From: Gemmatimonadota bacterium
Lineage (GTDB): Bacteria; Gemmatimonadota; Gemmatimonadetes; Gemmatimonadales; Gemmatimonadaceae
Length of the DNA stretch: 64,000 nucleotides
Direction: 5' to 3'
NCBI GenBank assembly: GCA_020161135.1
Contig: JAIUOB010000001.1
Span: 310,001 to 374,000 of the forward strand
Each line of letters opens with the position of its first letter. Within the stretch, counting starts at the first letter, position 1. Position numbers and translations under genes: made by a program. Under the pieces are notes generated by a model. The model was not told the DNA's origin. It ran no database searches and was given only the letters and a program-made list of their open reading frames with translations. Of this stretch, positions 12,537 to 20,342 are shown piece by piece.

Positions 12537-12581
12537 CGCGGGAGCGGAACTGCGGGAGCACAACAACGGGAGCGGAACAGC

Positions 12582-12622
12582 GAGACGACGGGTACCACGG
12601 GTACCGCGGTAGCCGTCGTCTC
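12582..12622. terminator. Hairpin between convergent genes
   Basis: Perfect 10-base inverted repeat GAGACGACGG / CCGTCGTCTC (12582-12591 and 12613-12622) enclosing a GGTACC-containing loop. It lies 45 bases after the methyltransferase stop and just before the convergent DoxX stop at 12627. It could act as a bidirectional terminator, although no U-tract follows. Confidence 0.5.
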
Positions 12623-12668
12623 ATCGTCAGGCTCCCGCCTCGCTCGCTCCCGCCCTTCCCGCTCCCGT
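12591..12668. repeat. Copy 1 of a direct repeat flanking the DoxX gene
   Basis: Imperfect repeat of 13147-13225. Both copies contain a TACC-rich start, a CCGTCGTC block and an identical 20-base core TCGCTCCCGCCCTTCCCGCT (12644-12663 here). The second copy is on the other side of the DoxX gene. Confidence 0.55.
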
Positions 12669-13061
12669 GGTCTGCTGTGCAGCAGATGCCACCACCAGAA
12701 GGCAGACCACCAGCAGCACAGAGTACTCCGCGCCGCCACTCTGGTGGCCCACGGTGAACCAGCCGCGGGGGCCGTGCACGAGCAGGATCCCCATCACGTG
12801 CTGCAGCACGAACACCGCACACAGTGGGCGCACCACGCGGCCGGCGGCGAGGGTGAGACCTCCGGCGATCTCGGTGATCGTGATGCCCCACGCGAGCGCG
12901 AGCCCCAGCGGGAAGCCGCGTCCCGCGAGGAACACGCCGAAATCGTCGACCGTCCCCACCGCGGCACGCGTGGCGCCGTGGGCACACATGTAGAGACCGA
13001 GGACGACGCGCAGGACGACCAGCCAGCGGTCGGTGGAAAGGAAGGGGAATTGCGGTGTCAT
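12627..13061 (-). CDS. DoxX family membrane protein
   Basis: 144 residues from ATG 13061; an ATG at 13100 would add 13 residues with no matching homologous feature. Four hydrophobic segments are visible: WLVVLRVVLGLYMCAHG, LGLALAWGITITEIAGG, VRPLCAVFVLQHVMGILLV and SVLLVVCLLVVASA. This is the four-helix DoxX/SURF4 fold with the characteristic E in the second helix (TEIAGGL). DoxX-like proteins are inner-membrane proteins tied to quinone or redox functions, and the exact role is uncertain. The gene is convergent with the methyltransferase, divergent from fabH and bracketed by direct repeats. Confidence 0.75.
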   Translation of the reverse strand: MTPQFPFLSTDRWLVVLRVVLGLYMCAHGATRAAVGTVDDFGVFLAGRGFPLGLALAWGITITEIAGGLTLAAGRVVRPLCAVFVLQHVMGILLVHGPRGWFTVGHQSGGAEYSVLLVVCLLVVASAAQQTTGAGRAGASEAGA

Positions 13062-13146
13062 CGTGGCGGTCGGCGCGTGCGGGGTGTACGGTAGTGGCAC
13101 CGGGGCGCCGCGAAAGCACGCCGCGCGCGCCGCCCGGCGGAAGTGG

Positions 13147-13225
13147 GGGGTTCGGCGTTACCGTCATACCCGCAGTAACCGTCGTCCCCCGCTCCCGTCC
13201 GTTCGCTCCCGCCCTTCCCGCTTCC
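13147..13225. repeat. Copy 2 of the direct repeat flanking the DoxX gene
   Basis: Shares the 20-base core (13203-13222) and the preceding CCGTCGTC block with 12591-12668, in the same orientation. It sits in the divergent spacer upstream of the fabH-like gene and may therefore overlap its promoter. Confidence 0.55.
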
Positions 13226-13241
13226 GTCGTTCGCTTCTCCC

Positions 13242-14384
13242 ATGCGATACGCAAACCTCACCGGCTGGGGCCACGGCCTCCCCCCCTCGATCCTCACCAA
13301 CGACGACCTCTCGACGTTCCTCGAGACGTCCGACGAATGGATCGTCCAGCGCACCGGCATGCAGGAGCGCCGCATCTCGCACGTGTCCGCCATCGAGATG
13401 GCGACGCTCGCGAGTCATCGCGCACTCGCCTGCGCCGGCCTCGAGGCCGACGCGCTCGAACTCATCGTGTACGGGAGTTGCTCACCCGACGAGCAGGTGC
13501 CCAACTCGGCGTCCGGCGTGCAGGTGGCGCTCGGCGCGAAGCGCGCGGCGGCGATGGACGTCAACACCGCCTGCACCAGCTTCCTGTACGGACTCGCCAG
13601 CGCGACCGCGATGATCCAACAGGGGATGGTGCGCAACGCACTCGTCATCGGCGTCGAGTACATCAGCCCGTTCATGGACTGGAGCAACCGCAACGTCGCG
13701 GTGCTCTTCGGCGATGGCGCGGCGGCCGTGGTGCTCGAGGCGAGCGACACCCCGGGTGGCGTCATCGGCACGGTGCTGGGGTGCGACGCCGAGGCGCGAC
13801 AGACGCTGCGTGTGCGCGGCATGGGGTGCAGCTACGTCGACGGCGGGCTCACCTACGGCGACACGCTCTGGGACTTCGATGGCCAGGCCATCTTCAAGCG
13901 CGCCGTGCACGGCATGAGCGAGGCGTGCGCGCGCGTCATGCGCGAGGCCGGCGTCACCGCCGACGACATCGACCTCGTGGTGCCGCACCAGGCCAACCTC
14001 CGCATCATCGAATCCGTCGCGAAGTATGCCGGCGTGCCCATGGAGCGCGTCATGGTCACCGTGCATCGCTACGGCAACATGAGCGCGGCCACCGTGCCGG
14101 TGAGCCTCGTCGATGCGCTGAGCGAAGGGCGCATCAAGCCCGGCAGCCTGCTCCTCATGCCCGGCTTCGGCGGCGGCCTGACGTTCGGGGCCCTGCTGGT
14201 GCGCTGGGGCGATCGCGTCACCCCCCTCGGCACGAGCGACGCGACCTTGCCGCCCGTCACGGCAAGCGCGCTCGAGATGGTGAACGCGATCCGCGCGCGT
14301 CAGGCCGATCGTGGGCGCTCGGTGGAGGCGCTCATGAACACGCGGTTCATCGAGACGCTGCTGACGCCGGCAGCCACACCGTGA
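13242..14384 (+). CDS. 3-oxoacyl-ACP synthase III (KAS III / FabH-like)
   Basis: 380 residues. Complete Cys-His-Asn triad of KAS III: C111 in VNTACTSF, H249 in VVPHQANLR and N279 in HRYGNMSAA. The N-terminal DEWIVQRTGMQERRI segment is the substrate- and CoA-binding signature. KAS III condenses an acyl-CoA with malonyl-ACP to start fatty acid synthesis, and related enzymes start other polyketide-like chains. The protein is about 60 residues longer than E. coli FabH. Most of the excess is a C-terminal tail after GALLVRWG, so a specialised starter-unit role is possible. No other fab gene is adjacent. The 3' end overlaps the convergent histidine kinase gene by 38 bases. Confidence 0.88.
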   Translation: MRYANLTGWGHGLPPSILTNDDLSTFLETSDEWIVQRTGMQERRISHVSAIEMATLASHRALACAGLEADALELIVYGSCSPDEQVPNSASGVQVALGAKRAAAMDVNTACTSFLYGLASATAMIQQGMVRNALVIGVEYISPFMDWSNRNVAVLFGDGAAAVVLEASDTPGGVIGTVLGCDAEARQTLRVRGMGCSYVDGGLTYGDTLWDFDGQAIFKRAVHGMSEACARVMREAGVTADDIDLVVPHQANLRIIESVAKYAGVPMERVMVTVHRYGNMSAATVPVSLVDALSEGRIKPGSLLLMPGFGGGLTFGALLVRWGDRVTPLGTSDATLPPVTASALEMVNAIRARQADRGRSVEALMNTRFIETLLTPAATP

Positions 14385-15672
14385 ACGTGGCGCCGGAGCC
14401 CGGCGGGCTCGTCACCCCGATGTGCCCGCCGCTCTGCGTCACGATACGTTGCACCATCGCGAGGCCGAGTCCCGTGCCCTTCCCCGGCGCCTTGGTGGTG
14501 AAGTAGGGCTCGAAGATGCGCGGCAGCAGCACCGGGGGAATGCCCGGGCCGCTGTCCGCGATGGTGATCGTCACGCCACCGTCGGCATCGACCGCCTGCA
14601 TCGTCAGCGTGCCGCCGCTGCGCATCGCATCGCGGGCGTTGAGCGCGAGGTTGAGCAGTACCTGCTCGAGGCGGTCCGGGTCGATCGCCACCGGTCGCGA
14701 GACTTGCTGCTGCATCGTCAACGCGATCGTGCGCCCGAGCAACGGGCGGAGCAGCATCTCGAGTCGCGTGAAGAGTCCACCAAGGTCGGTCGTGGGCGCG
14801 GCGGGCGTCGCAGATGTCACGCCGGTTTCGGCACGGACGCTTGGCGGCGTCGTGACGCCGCGGCCGACCGCGAGCATGGTGCGCAGCATGCGCGTCGCCT
14901 TGTCGCCCACGACCTCCATGTCGCGCAGGGCCTCTCGACTGTCCTCGTCGAGCGGCTGCTGCGCGAGACGGTCAGTGGCACTGGTCATGACCTGCACGAT
15001 GTTGGCGAGATCGTGCGCCATGCCCGTCGCCAGCGTCGCCTGCACCTCACGACGCTGCAGCACTTCCGCTTCGCCCTGCGCCTCGACGAGGTCGGCGAGC
15101 CGCTCCTCCGCCACGACACGCGCGGCGTGATAGACGCGAATCGTGTCGAGGGAGACCAGCGCGCAGTAGCCGAGGGCGGAGAAGCTCAACACGGCCACGC
15201 AGACCTGAAAGACGATCGAGCGCTCCGAGTCCGCGAGGCCGCGCGTGATGAGCCCGAGGTCGGCGAGCACGAAGCCTAGCCCGGCCACCGCGGCGAATGC
15301 GGTCAGCACCACCCACATGGCGCGACGGCCCTCGACGAGCAGCACGAGGGTGAGCACGATCTGCATCCCCGCCACATTCACCGCGCGTGGCCCGTTGAAG
15401 CACAGACCGACCACGCTCGCGACACCGAGGGCGGCGGCAGCCACCAGCGCCTGCCAGCGGATCACTCTGCCCTGTGAGGGCCGCAGCAGCCAGCCGGCGA
15501 GGGGCACCAGCAGCAGCATGGTCCGCGTCCACGGTCGAGCCGCGACCGGCGGGCCGTCGATCATGACGGCGAGCAGCAACATCGGGGTCCAGACGAACAC
15601 GACCAACCGCGACAGCTTGGCAAACGCGGCCACCTGCGCTGCGGCGAGCGGGTCGGCATTCCGATTGGGCAT
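14347..15672 (-). CDS. Orphan membrane sensor histidine kinase
   Basis: 441 residues. About six hydrophobic segments occupy residues 20-180 without a sizeable extracytoplasmic domain. The dimerisation helix follows, with phospho-acceptor H220 in ATGMAHDLANIVQ. The ATPase domain has N-box LLNLALNARDAM, G1 ITIADSGPGIP, F-box PYFTTK and G2 GTGLGLAMV, all intact. It should autophosphorylate and pass phosphate to a response regulator, but no regulator gene lies nearby. The signal may be sensed within the membrane. Its 3' end overlaps the convergent fabH-like gene, an unusual tail-to-tail arrangement. Confidence 0.88.
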   Translation of the reverse strand: MPNRNADPLAAAQVAAFAKLSRLVVFVWTPMLLLAVMIDGPPVAARPWTRTMLLLVPLAGWLLRPSQGRVIRWQALVAAAALGVASVVGLCFNGPRAVNVAGMQIVLTLVLLVEGRRAMWVVLTAFAAVAGLGFVLADLGLITRGLADSERSIVFQVCVAVLSFSALGYCALVSLDTIRVYHAARVVAEERLADLVEAQGEAEVLQRREVQATLATGMAHDLANIVQVMTSATDRLAQQPLDEDSREALRDMEVVGDKATRMLRTMLAVGRGVTTPPSVRAETGVTSATPAAPTTDLGGLFTRLEMLLRPLLGRTIALTMQQQVSRPVAIDPDRLEQVLLNLALNARDAMRSGGTLTMQAVDADGGVTITIADSGPGIPPVLLPRIFEPYFTTKAPGKGTGLGLAMVQRIVTQSGGHIGVTSPPGSGATFTVWLPASAASR

Positions 15673-15768
15673 TTCGCAAATGAACCGGCCCCGGCACGCC
15701 GCCGCTATAGCATGCTGAGCAGCACGTGGCGGCCTGAGCCGTTCGGCCAGCGATGGACCGCAGAGTGC

Positions 15769-15797
15769 GGTGCCGCCGGCGCGGAGCCGGCGGCACC
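15769..15797 (-). terminator. Strong hairpin downstream of the metalloprotease gene
   Basis: Perfect 12-base inverted repeat GGTGCCGCCGGC / GCCGGCGGCACC with a 5-base loop (GCGGA). It starts 8 bases after the metalloprotease stop. There is no T-tract, which is common in very GC-rich genomes. It probably ends metalloprotease transcription or stabilises its mRNA. Confidence 0.65.
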
Positions 15798-15804
15798 CTC
15801 GCGA

Positions 15805-18240
15805 TCAGGGCCAGGGGAGCGTGAGCACCGGATAACGCGGACGCGAGGCCGGCGTATCGTCGCCCGCAAGGAACCGATCGATATCGTGCCGCGCGGCCGC
15901 GATGTGCGCCGACGCCGCCGCATCGACCGCCGCCATCGCTCCCAGTCGCGTGCGCAACTGGGTCACGTGCGCAATGGCCGCCGCCCGCACATCGGGCATG
16001 GCCCGCGCGTCGCCCCCCAGGTCGAGCAGCGCATCGAGCGCCGCGCGCTGCGACGCCCGCAGCACCGCGCGCTGCGCCGGGTCGGCCGGTGCCGCCGCGC
16101 CCCACGTGCGCGCCACGACGGTGCGAATGACCTCGTCCAACGTGAGCTGCTGCGCATCACGCGCCGCGAACAGCACGAGCCGCGCCGCGCGCTCACGATC
16201 GAGCAGGTAGCCCACAACTTCGGTGGCGAGCCCGCCGGCCAGTGTCACCGGGTCGAACGCCGTGCCACCGAACCCATCCGCCCACGTCTGGTCGGTGTTG
16301 AACCCCGGCGGCGGCGGCGGGATGAGCTTGAGCACGCGCTCGGGCACGGTGAGCTCCCGCGGCGCGAGCGCATCGAGCGCCACGCCGAGCGCGCGACGCT
16401 GTTGCGCCGCCGGCACGACGCGCGTGGGCTCCTGCCCGTCGCCGCGCAACGCGAACGCGAAGTCCATGCCGCCGACGTACTTCGCGACGGCCTCCAGCGA
16501 GTAGCGGTGATGCAGGTAGGCGTGCGTGAAGCGCATGTTGAGCAGCGCCAGCGGTTCGCCGGGCTGGATGGCGCGATCGTCGAACTTGTCGATGAGGATG
16601 CGGCGCACCGCGCTGGAGCGCTTCACCGCCTCGAACGGATCGGCGCCCTCCTCCCACCGGGTCACATACGGCGACGACGTGTTCGCGTTCGCATACGTGT
16701 CGTTGATGAAGCGCACGTTGCGCGCGATGCCGTCCTTCATGATCGCCGCCAGCCCGGCCTTCTCCGCCGCCGCGTCGGCGTACCAGCGGTAGCCCAGGTT
16801 GATGGCGAGCGAATCCCAGGCGCCAGGGCCGGTGCGGTACGCATCACGCAGGTCGAGCTGGCCGTCCGCCGTCGCAGTGATGACCGGGAACGGGTAGTCC
16901 ATCACGCTCGACCGGTTCTGCGTGCTGGCGATGTAGTTGTGCTGCAGGCCGAGCGTGTGCCCGATCTCGTGCGCGGCATGCTGACGACGGCGCGCCATGG
17001 CGAAGTCGTTCGCGCTCACGTTGGGACCGTTCACACCGCTCGCCGGCACCGTGCCGGCCCAGATGTTGTAGTCCACCAGCGACCGCCACGCGTCCATGCG
17101 CACCACCGCGCGCACGATCTCACCCGTACGCGGGTCGGTGTAGCTGGGCCCCACGCTCGGGCCGGGGCCGGTGCGGTGCACCCACATGAGCATGTTGTAG
17201 CGCGCGTCCATCGGATCGGCGCCCTCGGGGAGGTCGAGCACGCGGAACGCGTTGCGGAAGCCGGCGCCCTCGAACACCTTCGCCCACCAGTTGCCCCCTT
17301 CGCGCAGCGCCTCGCGATACGGCGCGGGGATGCCCGGGTCGAGATAGTAGGTGATGGGCGTGACCGGCTCGACGAGCTCGCCGCGTGCGTAGGCCGCCGG
17401 ATCACGCGGCACGAGTCGCCAACGGTTGATGAAGCCTGCGCGATAGTCGCCGTCGAACCCCTCGGAGAGGTCGAAGAACGACGTCGTGCCATAGCCGTAG
17501 CGCGGATCGGCGTTGCGCGGACGGAAGCCGGCCGTGTCGGGGAGCATCATCAGCGAGTGATGCACCTCGAAGGTCATCGCGCGCGCATCAGGCGCCGCGC
17601 CACCGCGCCCGCGTCCCGCGTTGTCGCTCACGAAGGTGAGCACCGCGTGCACCTCGGCGTTGCGCGGAAAGGCCCGCGTGCGCTCGGTGTCGAGCCAGCT
17701 CCGGGTCGCGTCGACGCGATACGTCGCGGGCGCCGCGCCCTGCCCACGCAGCCCGTCGGCCACGCCGTACGCATCGGTGAGGAACATCGACGTCGCGTCG
17801 GCCGTGATGGTGCCGTTGGCCTCGCCGTCGATGGGCAGCGACCCCACCACGGAGCGCGGAAACGCCTCGCGCGCCGCGCGCTGGTTGGCCGCGTCGCCGT
17901 TGGGCGCGCGCGCCGTCCAGTTGTCGCGCACCAGCAGGATGCGATTGCCGCGCCGCTCGAGCCGCACGATGCCACTCGGTCCCGTCTGCCCGCGATCGAG
18001 GCTGCCGGTGCCAAGTCCCGTGGCGAGCGTGACGGAGTGCAGGAAGTCGCGATTGAGCGAGCCGCTCGGGATCTCGAGGAGCGCACGGTTGCGCGCTTCG
18101 TCGACACGCACGCGCAGGAAGGGCGCATCCTGCGCCGGCAGCGGCGGCACCACGGCGAGCGCCGTCGCGCAGACGACGGTGTGTACAACGGATCGCAGCG
18201 CGGCACGCAGCGGCCGCGGGGGCATGACGAGAGGAGACAT
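15805..18240 (-). CDS. Secreted zinc-dependent metalloprotease (HEIGH, DUF5117/DUF4953-like)
   Basis: 811 residues from ATG 18240, preceded by GAGGAG-like purines. An in-frame ATG at 18333 would add 31 residues before the signal peptide. A signal sequence ends near PPLPAQDAP (residue about 38). The zinc site is AAHEIGHTLGLQHN (H424, E425, H428, H434), a metzincin-type HExxHxxGxxH. A VMDYPFPV segment after it supplies the Met-turn-like methionine. Flanking regions match large secreted metalloproteases of the DUF5117/DUF4953 type. It is probably exported to periplasm or medium for protein degradation. It stands alone and ends at a strong hairpin. Confidence 0.85.
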   Translation of the reverse strand: MSPLVMPPRPLRAALRSVVHTVVCATALAVVPPLPAQDAPFLRVRVDEARNRALLEIPSGSLNRDFLHSVTLATGLGTGSLDRGQTGPSGIVRLERRGNRILLVRDNWTARAPNGDAANQRAAREAFPRSVVGSLPIDGEANGTITADATSMFLTDAYGVADGLRGQGAAPATYRVDATRSWLDTERTRAFPRNAEVHAVLTFVSDNAGRGRGGAAPDARAMTFEVHHSLMMLPDTAGFRPRNADPRYGYGTTSFFDLSEGFDGDYRAGFINRWRLVPRDPAAYARGELVEPVTPITYYLDPGIPAPYREALREGGNWWAKVFEGAGFRNAFRVLDLPEGADPMDARYNMLMWVHRTGPGPSVGPSYTDPRTGEIVRAVVRMDAWRSLVDYNIWAGTVPASGVNGPNVSANDFAMARRRQHAAHEIGHTLGLQHNYIASTQNRSSVMDYPFPVITATADGQLDLRDAYRTGPGAWDSLAINLGYRWYADAAAEKAGLAAIMKDGIARNVRFINDTYANANTSSPYVTRWEEGADPFEAVKRSSAVRRILIDKFDDRAIQPGEPLALLNMRFTHAYLHHRYSLEAVAKYVGGMDFAFALRGDGQEPTRVVPAAQQRRALGVALDALAPRELTVPERVLKLIPPPPPGFNTDQTWADGFGGTAFDPVTLAGGLATEVVGYLLDRERAARLVLFAARDAQQLTLDEVIRTVVARTWGAAAPADPAQRAVLRASQRAALDALLDLGGDARAMPDVRAAAIAHVTQLRTRLGAMAAVDAAASAHIAAARHDIDRFLAGDDTPASRPRYPVLTLPWP

Positions 18241-18377
18241 GGCGGGGCGACGGGCAGTACGGAGGGGGCGGACGCCGACGAGCGTCCGGCGGGCAAGTGC
18301 CCTAGCGTAACGCCCGAACGACAGCGAGGCCATGCCGACGACGCCCTCCCGCTCCCCTCGGCGCCACGGCTGCGTGG

Positions 18378-20342
18378 TCAGTCCGCGGCGAGCCGCTCCG
18401 ACAGTCCGGAGGTGCGCGCCACCCCTCGCCCCAACGCCGCCGAGAGCGCCTCGGCCGTCCCGGCCAAGGTGACCCGCCGCCGGGCCCGCGTGATGCCCGT
18501 GTAGACAAGTTCACGCGTGAGGATGCGCGCGTCGGCCGGCGGGAGCACCAGCAGCACCTCGTCGAACTCGCTCCCCTGCGCCTTGTGCACCGTCATGGCC
18601 CATGCGGTCTCGTGCGCCGGCAGACGCGAGGGCCGGAGCGAGCGCACGCCGGCAGGGCCGGCGAAGTGCACGAGCGGCTCACCGTCGACCGGGAGGACGA
18701 CCCCGACGTCGCCATTGAAGAGTTGCGTCGCGGGATCGTTGGCGGTGATGAGCACGGGGCGATGCGCGTACCAGCCGCGTCCGTCCACGCCGCGCGTATC
18801 GTGGCCATGCGCCGCAAGCCACCGTTCGATGCGCGCATTGAGTTGCGCGATGCCGGCGTCGTGATCGCGCAGCGCCGCCAGCACACGAAACCGGCCGAGC
18901 GCCGCAAGGGCGTCCGCGGGCGTGGTGCTGGCCAGCAGGGCCTCGATGGCGGGGCGCAGCGGCGCGAGCAGCGTGTCGGTGTCGGCGGCGGGTGGCTGCA
19001 GCGCCACGTCCGACTGCGCCTCGTCGGCGAGCACCGCCAGCGCGGCCGCTGCGTCGCCGGCACGCGAGGCCGTTGCAAGCGCACCGATGCCACGCTGGCG
19101 ATCGAAGCGCCACGAGAAGTGGAGCTGCACCACCGCATCGCGGAGTGGCGCGATAGCCGCCTGCGTGGCCGCCGCCTGCATGGTGAGCGCGTCGGGCACA
19201 CCGCCGGCCAGCGCGCCATACTGGGCGACAAGACCGGCACCATGCGCGGCGTCCGACGATGCCCCCGTGCCCGCACTACGGCCCTGCGTCGCACGGACGA
19301 TGTCACCCAGCACGAAGCCCGTGTCGACACTCGCAAGCTGTCCGGGGTCGCCCAGCAGGATGAGCCGCGCCCGTGGCGGCAGCGCCGCGAGCAGGGCGTC
19401 CATCATGAGCACATCCACCATGCTCGCTTCATCGACCACCACCACGTCGGCATCGATGGGCGACGCGGCAGTGCGCTGGAAGCGATCGTCACGCGGGCGA
19501 TAGCCCAGCAGGCGATGCAGCGTGGTGCCCGCGGTGGGGAGCGCGTCGCGCACCACCGGCGGCAGGGCCAACGTGCCCGCGGCCTGCTGCACCGCTTCGC
19601 CCAGTCGCGCGGCCGCACGTCCCGTGGGCGCCGCCAGCACGATGCGGGGCAACGACATGGGGGGGCGCGTGCAGAGCAGCGCCAGCACCTTGGCCACGAC
19701 CGTCGTCTTGCCGGTGCCGGGGCCCCCGGTGATGCAGGCCAGCGCACTGCGCCACGCGGCGACCGCCGCCAGCGCCTGCCGGTCGAGCTGGCTGTCGGCG
19801 CCCGGAAACAGCGTGCGGAACATCGCGATCGTCTCCGCATCCGGCGCGTCATGCCGCACCTGCTGCACCCGCGTACGGATGGCGGCCGCGACACGGCACT
19901 CGGCCAGCCAGTAGCGTAGCAGGTACAGCCGCGCCCCCTCGAGCACGAAGGGCGGCTGCTCCAAGGCCTCGGCGACAGCCGACGACGTGGCCAGGGCCCC
20001 CGAGCGCACTTCGACCGCCCCGCTCACGGCGAGCGCGGCGCACCACGCGTCGACATCGGGGAAGGTGTACGCGTCGACATCGTCCGATTCCTCCACCGTG
20101 CTGCCGGCATGTGCCGTGAGGTCGACGACGCTGTGCCCATCGCCCTGCAGCGCGCTGGCCAGCAGCGCCGTGTGATACATCAGCGGCCACTCGTGCCGCT
20201 CGGCCTGACCGAGCAACGGCAACGGCGCGATGACCCGCGCGGCGGTGGCCGCGGGGCGCAGCCGCCGCACGACGAAGCGCGCGAATGCGCGATCGATCGC
20301 GGTGAAGCGCAAGGCCGTGGCACGCGTTGGCATGCCGCTCAT
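18378..20342 (-). CDS. recD: Exodeoxyribonuclease V alpha subunit (RecD helicase)
   Basis: 654 residues. Superfamily 1B helicase: Walker A in ITGGPGTGKTTVV (K212), Walker B in VVVVDEASMVD, motif V/VI region AWAMTVHKAQGSEFDEV and YTGITRARRRVTL. In RecBCD, RecD is the 5'-to-3' motor that helps unwind double-strand ends for repair and degrades foreign linear DNA. Its ATG overlaps the recB stop (ATGA), so the stoichiometry is probably translationally coupled. Length is close to E. coli RecD (608). It is the last gene of the recC-recB-recD operon. Confidence 0.93.
   Translation of the reverse strand: MSGMPTRATALRFTAIDRAFARFVVRRLRPAATAARVIAPLPLLGQAERHEWPLMYHTALLASALQGDGHSVVDLTAHAGSTVEESDDVDAYTFPDVDAWCAALAVSGAVEVRSGALATSSAVAEALEQPPFVLEGARLYLLRYWLAECRVAAAIRTRVQQVRHDAPDAETIAMFRTLFPGADSQLDRQALAAVAAWRSALACITGGPGTGKTTVVAKVLALLCTRPPMSLPRIVLAAPTGRAAARLGEAVQQAAGTLALPPVVRDALPTAGTTLHRLLGYRPRDDRFQRTAASPIDADVVVVDEASMVDVLMMDALLAALPPRARLILLGDPGQLASVDTGFVLGDIVRATQGRSAGTGASSDAAHGAGLVAQYGALAGGVPDALTMQAAATQAAIAPLRDAVVQLHFSWRFDRQRGIGALATASRAGDAAAALAVLADEAQSDVALQPPAADTDTLLAPLRPAIEALLASTTPADALAALGRFRVLAALRDHDAGIAQLNARIERWLAAHGHDTRGVDGRGWYAHRPVLITANDPATQLFNGDVGVVLPVDGEPLVHFAGPAGVRSLRPSRLPAHETAWAMTVHKAQGSEFDEVLLVLPPADARILTRELVYTGITRARRRVTLAGTAEALSAALGRGVARTSGLSERLAAD

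Noticed and set aside
12514..13254. Longer minus-strand frame overlapping the DoxX gene
   Set aside because: A different frame with Arg-rich shadow composition. The DoxX frame has four clear transmembrane helices.
15712..18504. Plus-strand frame of 930 codons
   Set aside because: Shadow of the metalloprotease gene, which has the HEIGH zinc site and signal peptide on the minus strand.
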